A stretch of DNA of 64,000 nucleotides from Brachybacterium sp. FME24 (lineage in GTDB: Bacteria > Actinomycetota > Actinomycetes > Actinomycetales > Dermabacteraceae): positions 1 to 64,000 of the forward strand of contig NZ_JABUXV010000017.1 of the NCBI RefSeq assembly GCF_014897705.1. Reading direction: 5' to 3'. The notes under the pieces were generated by a model. That model had not been told where the DNA came from. It did not search any database and was given only the letters and a program-made list of their open reading frames with translations. Both the position numbers and the translations under genes were made by a program. Positions 59,662 to 64,000 of the stretch are shown here, piece by piece; positions within the stretch are counted from its first letter, which is position 1, and each line of letters begins with the position of its first letter.

Positions 59662-60678
59662 TCAGCGCATCCGCGGGTCGATGTGGATCTTCGGACCGGG
59701 CCCTGCGCTGGGCGGGCGGCTGCCGGCGAGGACGTCGGCCACGCCGTCCAGGCCGGTGGTCGCGGCGATCAGCGGGCGCGGGTCCACGGTCCCTGCGGCG
59801 AAGGCCGCGATGGTCTCGGCGAGTGCGGGAGAGGCGCTGAGCACGCCGACGGCAGTGATGTCTCCCAGCACGAGGTCACGGGTGTCGACCAGGCTCTCCT
59901 CGCCGGCGATCCCGATGAACACCGCGCGCCCGCCGGGCTCGACCCGGGACAGCGCCCAGGTGGGCAGCGCCGGGGAGGTCGCGGCATCGATGATCGCGTC
60001 CAGCGGCAGGTCAGGCAGCGTCGCCTCCTCCCAGACGTTGTCGAAGCCCAGCGTGCGCGCGACCTCCAGGCCCGGCCCCGGCAGGCCCAGCATGTGCACC
60101 TCGGCCCCGGCCGCGCGGGCGAACAGCGCGCACAGCAGCCCGATCGTGCCCGGGCCCATGATCAGGACCCGGTCGCCGGGGGAGAGGTTCGCCCCGTGGA
60201 CGGCCCGCCGTGCGTTCCCGCCCGGTTCGACCAGCGCCCCGAGGGCCGGATCCAGCTGATCGGGCAGATGGTGCAGCGAGGAGGCGGGCACGGAGAGCTG
60301 CTCGGCGAGCGCCCCGTGGCGGCCCCCACGGATCCCGACCTCCTGGCGGTCCGCGCACACGTGCTGGTTCCCGCGCGTGCAACGTCGGCAGCGACCGCAG
60401 CCCAGCATGGTGTCGCCCATGACGCGCCGCCCCAGCCAGACGGGATCCACGCCCGCGCCGAGCGCAGAGACGGTGCCCATCCATTCGTGGCCGAGGCGCA
60501 TCGGGAAGTGCGCAAGGCACGAGTGGAGGTAGGCCATGCGCCCGGAATGGAACTCGGCGTCGGTGCCGCAGATGCCCACGCGCTCCACGTCGACCACGAC
60601 CTCCCCGGGGGTCGCCGCGGGGGCGTCGACATCCTGCACGCCGGCTGTGCCGGGCGCGGTGATCACGAAGGCGCGCAT
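59662..60678 (-). CDS. Zinc-dependent alcohol/polyol dehydrogenase (MDR family)
   Basis: A 338-residue medium-chain dehydrogenase. The catalytic zinc site is GICGTDAEF and GHEWMGTV; the structural zinc cysteines are in CGRCRRCTRGNQHVC; the nucleotide site is VLIMGPGTIGLLCA. It resembles glucose/sorbitol and threonine-type dehydrogenases. AGGAG precedes ATG 60678. It is divergent from an IlvD/Edd sugar-acid dehydratase, which suggests oxidation of a sugar or polyol in the same pathway. Confidence 0.9.
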   Translation of the reverse strand: MRAFVITAPGTAGVQDVDAPAATPGEVVVDVERVGICGTDAEFHSGRMAYLHSCLAHFPMRLGHEWMGTVSALGAGVDPVWLGRRVMGDTMLGCGRCRRCTRGNQHVCADRQEVGIRGGRHGALAEQLSVPASSLHHLPDQLDPALGALVEPGGNARRAVHGANLSPGDRVLIMGPGTIGLLCALFARAAGAEVHMLGLPGPGLEVARTLGFDNVWEEATLPDLPLDAIIDAATSPALPTWALSRVEPGGRAVFIGIAGEESLVDTRDLVLGDITAVGVLSASPALAETIAAFAAGTVDPRPLIAATTGLDGVADVLAGSRPPSAGPGPKIHIDPRMR

Positions 60679-60799
60679 CGTGGCAGCTCCTGTCAGAGTG
60701 GGCCTCACCTGCGGACTCGTCGGCCCGGAAAGGTGGAGGTGACGTAGCATGCGTGACATTCCACAGACTAGAACACCGTGTCAGAAAAAGGGATCAGCA

Positions 60800-62512
60800 A
60801 TGGAGCTCCGCAGCAGTCAGTGGTACGCGGGCGATGACCGCAACGCGTACATCCACCGTGCCTGGATGCGCCGCGGAGTGCCCGACGACGCCTTCCGCGG
60901 CCGCCCCCAGATCGCGATCGCGAACACCGCCAGCGACCTCACCCCGTGCAACGCACACCTCACCGGCGTCGCGCAGTTCGTGAAGAACGGGATCCTCGAG
61001 GCCGGCGGCGTCCCTCAGGAGCTGCCGGTGGTCTCCCTGGGCGAGACCAACGTGCGCCCCACCGCGATGCTCTGGCGGAACATGGCTGCGATGAGCACCG
61101 AGGAGATGCTGCGCGCCAACCCGATCGATGGTGTGGTGCTGCTGGGCGGCTGCGACAAGACCATCCCCTCCCTGCTCATGGCTGCCGCGAGCGTGGACAT
61201 CCCCGCCGTGGTGATCCCCGGCGGCCCAATGCTCAACGGCACCTTCCGCGGCGCCCCGCTGGGCTGCGGCACGGGAGTGTGGAAGCTCAGCGAGGAGCTG
61301 CGCGCCGGGAAGCTCTCCCAGGAGGACTTCACCCGCTCCGAATCCGCGATGATCCGCAGCTCCGGGCATTGCAACACCATGGGCACCGCCTCGACCATGG
61401 CCCTGGTCGCCGAGGCACTGGGCACCATCGTGCCCGGCATCGCCGGCACCCCCGCGGTCGACTCCCGCCTGCACGAAGCCGCCCAGCTCACCGGCCGCCT
61501 CTCCGTCGAGCTCGTCGAGGCCGGCCGCACCCCGTCGACCTTCCTCACCAAGGGCTCCTTCCACAACGCGATCGTCGCGCTCGCCGCCATCGGCGGCTCC
61601 ACCAACGCCGTCGTGCACCTGCTCGCGATCGCCGGCCGCCTCGGCATCGACCTGAGCGTCGAGGACTTCGACCGGATCGGCTCGCACGTGCCGCTGCTGG
61701 TGGACCTCCAGCCCGCCGGGCGCCACTTGATGGAGGACCTCTTCCGCGCCGGTGGCCTGCTCGCCGTGCTGCGCGAGGTGAAGGACCTGCTGGACCCCGA
61801 GGCACTCACCATCACGGGGCGGCCGCTGGTGGACTATCTCGAGGACGCCGAGATCTTCGACCGCGAAGTCATCTCCGTGCGGGAGAGCCCGGTCCAGGAC
61901 GATGCCGGCATCGCCCTGCTGCGCGGCAACCTGGCACCGGCCGGCGCGATCATCAAGCCCGCCGCCGCGACCCCGGAGCTGCTCCAGCACCGCGGGAAGG
62001 CGCTGGTCTTCGACAGCATCGAGGACTTCCACGAGCGGATCGATGATCCCGCTCTCGAGGTCGACGCCGACACCGTGATGATCCTGCGCGGCTGCGGCCC
62101 CAAGGGCTACCCGGGCATGCCCGAGGTCGCCAACATGCCGCTGCCCATCAAGCTCCTCGAGCAGGGCGTGCGCGACATGGTGCGCATCTGCGACGGCCGG
62201 ATGTCCGGAACCGCCTACGGCACCGTGGTCCTCCACGTCGCGCCCGAGGCCGCCGCCGACGGACCGCTGGGCCTGGTCCAGACGGGCGACTGGATCGTGC
62301 TCGACGTGGCCGGGCGCCGCCTGGACGTCGAGCTCAGAGAGACAGAACTCGCGGCGCGGACCCCGTCGGCCGCGATGACCGCGGCGTTCGCGAACCCGCA
62401 GCGCGGCTGGGAGCGGCTGTACGTCGACCACGTCCAGCAGGCCGATACCGGCGCGGATCTCGACTTCCTGGTCGGCGCCTCCGGGTCCGAGGTGCCGCGC
62501 GAATCGCACTGA
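60800..62512 (+). CDS. IlvD/Edd family dehydratase, probable sugar-acid dehydratase
   Basis: A 570-residue Fe-S dehydratase. Family marks are NTASDLTPCN, LGETNVRPTAML, GGCDKTIPS and SSGHCNTMGTAST, with RMSGTAYGTV near the end. The start ELRSSQWYAGDDRNAYIHRAW is typical of the pentonate/hexonate dehydratase branch (arabonate, xylonate) rather than biosynthetic IlvD. AGGGA lies 7 nt before ATG 60800. The divergent zinc dehydrogenase and the downstream aldo/keto reductase fit an oxidative sugar pathway. Confidence 0.9.
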   Translation: MELRSSQWYAGDDRNAYIHRAWMRRGVPDDAFRGRPQIAIANTASDLTPCNAHLTGVAQFVKNGILEAGGVPQELPVVSLGETNVRPTAMLWRNMAAMSTEEMLRANPIDGVVLLGGCDKTIPSLLMAAASVDIPAVVIPGGPMLNGTFRGAPLGCGTGVWKLSEELRAGKLSQEDFTRSESAMIRSSGHCNTMGTASTMALVAEALGTIVPGIAGTPAVDSRLHEAAQLTGRLSVELVEAGRTPSTFLTKGSFHNAIVALAAIGGSTNAVVHLLAIAGRLGIDLSVEDFDRIGSHVPLLVDLQPAGRHLMEDLFRAGGLLAVLREVKDLLDPEALTITGRPLVDYLEDAEIFDREVISVRESPVQDDAGIALLRGNLAPAGAIIKPAAATPELLQHRGKALVFDSIEDFHERIDDPALEVDADTVMILRGCGPKGYPGMPEVANMPLPIKLLEQGVRDMVRICDGRMSGTAYGTVVLHVAPEAAADGPLGLVQTGDWIVLDVAGRRLDVELRETELAARTPSAAMTAAFANPQRGWERLYVDHVQQADTGADLDFLVGASGSEVPRESH

Positions 62513-62770
62513 CCACCGCCACCCGTGAACGGTGCACGGAGAGCCCTGCCCGGTGCCCGCACCTCGCCCACAGGAGGGCCCGTGCAGTTCTGTGGCGGGA
62601 GGACCGATGCGGGGCGTCGGACCGGTCGTACGGCCACATAACTGGTGCCCCGGCCCGTCGCAGCACCGGGGAGCTCGTGAACACGCTGGTCGCCCGGGAG
62701 GGGAAAACGTTAGCCTGTGACCTGTTGACCTTTCGCGGCCCTGCGCCGCACCCCGATCACGAGGAGCACC

Positions 62771-63619
62771 ATGCCCGCCTCTCCCTCCGTCTCCTTCCAT
62801 GACGGCCGCTCGATCCCGCAGCTCGGCTACGGCGTGTGGCAGGTCGAGAACGCGGTCGCCGCCGACGTCGTCGTCCAGGCCCTCGAGGCCGGCTACCGCC
62901 ACGTCGACACCGCCCGCGGCTACAACAACGAGGCCGGCGTGGGCCAGGCCCTGAAGACCGCGGGACTGAACCGCGACGACGTGTTCGTGACCTCCAAGGT
63001 CCCCAACCAGGACCAGGGCCGCGACAAGACGCTGGCCTCCTTCGACGCCACCATGAACGACCTCGGTCTCGAGGAGCTCGACCTCTACCTGATCCACTGG
63101 CCGGCCCCCTCCAAGGGCCTCGCGGTGGACACCTGGAAGGCGCTCGTCGAGCTGCACGAGCAGGGGCGCATCCGTTCCATCGGCGTCTCGAACTTCCGCA
63201 TCGAGGATCTCGAGAAGCTCGAGGCCGAGACCGGCGTGCTGCCGGTGCTGAACCAGATCGAGCTGCACCCGTACTTCAACCAGCCCGAGCTGCGCGAGTT
63301 CCACGCGAGCAAGAACATCGTCACCGAGTCCTGGTCGCCGCTGGGCCAGGGCGGCGGCGAGCTCACCGACCCGGTGATCACGAAGATCGCCGAGGCGCAC
63401 GGGGCCGACGCGGGCCAGGTGCTGATCGCCTGGAACCTCGCGCTCGGCAATGTCGTGATCCCCAAGTCCGAGACTCCCCAGCGGATCATCTCGAACTTCG
63501 CCTCCCTCGAGGTCGAGCTCACCGACAACGAGGTCGCGCAGATCACCGCCCTGCACAAGGGCGAGGCCGGTCGCCAGGGTGCGAACCCGGACGACATGGC
63601 GAACCACCAGGGCGCCTGA
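62771..63619 (+). CDS. Aldo/keto reductase
   Basis: A 282-residue NADPH-dependent reductase of the AKR5-like group (2,5-diketo-D-gluconate reductase type). The catalytic set is present: Asp and Tyr in HVDTARGYNNE, Lys in VTSKV, His in YLIHWP. The cofactor loop IPKSETPQRIISN is near the C-terminus. GAGGAG precedes ATG 62771. A perfect hairpin follows the gene. Confidence 0.93.
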   Translation: MPASPSVSFHDGRSIPQLGYGVWQVENAVAADVVVQALEAGYRHVDTARGYNNEAGVGQALKTAGLNRDDVFVTSKVPNQDQGRDKTLASFDATMNDLGLEELDLYLIHWPAPSKGLAVDTWKALVELHEQGRIRSIGVSNFRIEDLEKLEAETGVLPVLNQIELHPYFNQPELREFHASKNIVTESWSPLGQGGGELTDPVITKIAEAHGADAGQVLIAWNLALGNVVIPKSETPQRIISNFASLEVELTDNEVAQITALHKGEAGRQGANPDDMANHQGA

Positions 63620-63638
63620 CCCCGACCGCAGGCGACGC

Positions 63639-63682
63639 CAATGCGCGCTGTGCTTCCCTGACCGGAAGCACAGCGCGCATTG
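63639..63682 (+). terminator. Perfect 19-bp hairpin terminator
   Basis: CAATGCGCGCTGTGCTTCC (63639-63657) pairs perfectly with 63664-63682 around a 6-nt loop. It lies 20 bp after the aldo/keto reductase gene. No U tract. Confidence 0.85.
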
Positions 63683-63805
63683 CCGTGTCCGACTCGACTC
63701 CGTCCGTCGCGCTCACGGGCCCCTGCCCCCTCGAACGCTCTTCGCCTCTATCGAGCACTCGGCGTGTCGTGACACACCCAGGCACCCGGTGGACAGGAGA
63801 GGGAT

Positions 63806-64000
63806 GTGAGCACCCCGCAGACCCCCGGCGACGAGCAGCGCTTCACCGCGCTCTTCGACGACGCGTACACCGACGTCCTCCGCTTCGTCCGCCGCCGTCA
63901 CGGTGAGGACGGCGCCGAGGACGTCGTCTCCGACACCTTCCTCACGGCCTGGCGTCGGCTCGACGATCTCCCGACCGACCACGGGAACGCCCGGGCCTGG
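63806..64000 (+). CDS. RNA polymerase sigma factor, ECF type (5' part)
   Basis: The first 65 codons of a gene cut by the window edge. After GTG 63806 (AGGAGAGGG just upstream) the protein has RFTALFDDAYTDVLRFVRRR, then GAEDVVSDTFLTAWRRLDDL, the sigma-70 region 2 of ECF factors. An ATG two bases earlier runs straight into a stop. Region 4 and any linked anti-sigma gene lie outside the window. Confidence 0.85.
   Translation, partial: MSTPQTPGDEQRFTALFDDAYTDVLRFVRRRHGEDGAEDVVSDTFLTAWRRLDDLPTDHGNARAW

Noticed and set aside
60794-63607. Minus-strand open frame of 937 codons
   Set aside because: Antisense to the dehydratase and aldo/keto reductase, which have full family motifs.

Overview
The window is high-GC (roughly 70%) DNA with GTG/TTG starts, many 4-bp ATGA/GTGA gene overlaps, candidate leaderless promoters and U-tract-less hairpin terminators. 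Together with gene content (RlmC, HrpB, NrtR-nadABC, GPP34 and DUF3817 proteins, WXG-type substrates) this suggests an actinobacterium of the Micrococcales; Brachybacterium or a close relative is my best guess, by inference only. It is mostly chromosomal backbone with one accessory island.

Layout. 1-90: the 3' tail of a 5S rRNA and the rRNA operon terminator. 186-8744: an MFS efflux pump, HPr, a TetR regulator, an M20 peptidase, Dps, SufE with a sulfurtransferase, and a VOC protein. 8974-15771: a phosphodiesterase-like enzyme facing a tightly coupled four-gene operon (rlmC, SRPBCC, asparaginase, and an inositol-monophosphatase/HIT fusion). 15814-26066: a REP-like hairpin, DUF3817, GPP34 and HrpB genes, then a cluster of surface or secreted proteins (WXG protein, lipoprotein, DUF4352 protein), a HicA-like fusion and a MerR/DUF2306 pair. 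26390-36810: transporters (BCCT, bile-acid/sodium symporter, two MFS), a GCS2-type ligase, a phosphotransferase and DUF817. 37021-42897: an NAD operon with its NUDIX-type repressor NrtR, nadA, nadB, nadC and a cysteine desulfurase.

43383-49563 is the accessory island. It holds a three-gene, translationally coupled recombinase module (tyrosine integrase, small HTH protein, and a 668-residue protein with twelve CxxC knuckles), then lower-GC genes for a secreted protein, a small basic protein and an unknown antisense gene. 49564-54934 returns to backbone: a nucleotidyltransferase/galactokinase-type kinase pair, a DMT transporter and a second WXG-type protein. 55029-64000 has a class IV aminotransferase, a P-loop kinase, a SorC regulator divergent from a lone PTS EIIA, a MarR-regulated unit, a sugar-acid-type set (zinc dehydrogenase, IlvD/Edd dehydratase, aldo/keto reductase) and the start of an ECF sigma factor.

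The observation I rate highest is a promoter architecture shared by three separated loci: a GGGGAG-type palindrome ending in CTCCCCAT, 22-23 bp upstream of a TAnnnT -10 box. It lies in front of both WXG-type genes and the DUF4352 gene, in the same orientation each time, which suggests one regulon for secreted or surface proteins. Other points are the phosphatase/HIT fusion, a REP-like hairpin translated inside nadB, clustered GATAGT boxes at the MerR gene, and a hairpin whose arms carry the stop codons of two convergent genes.
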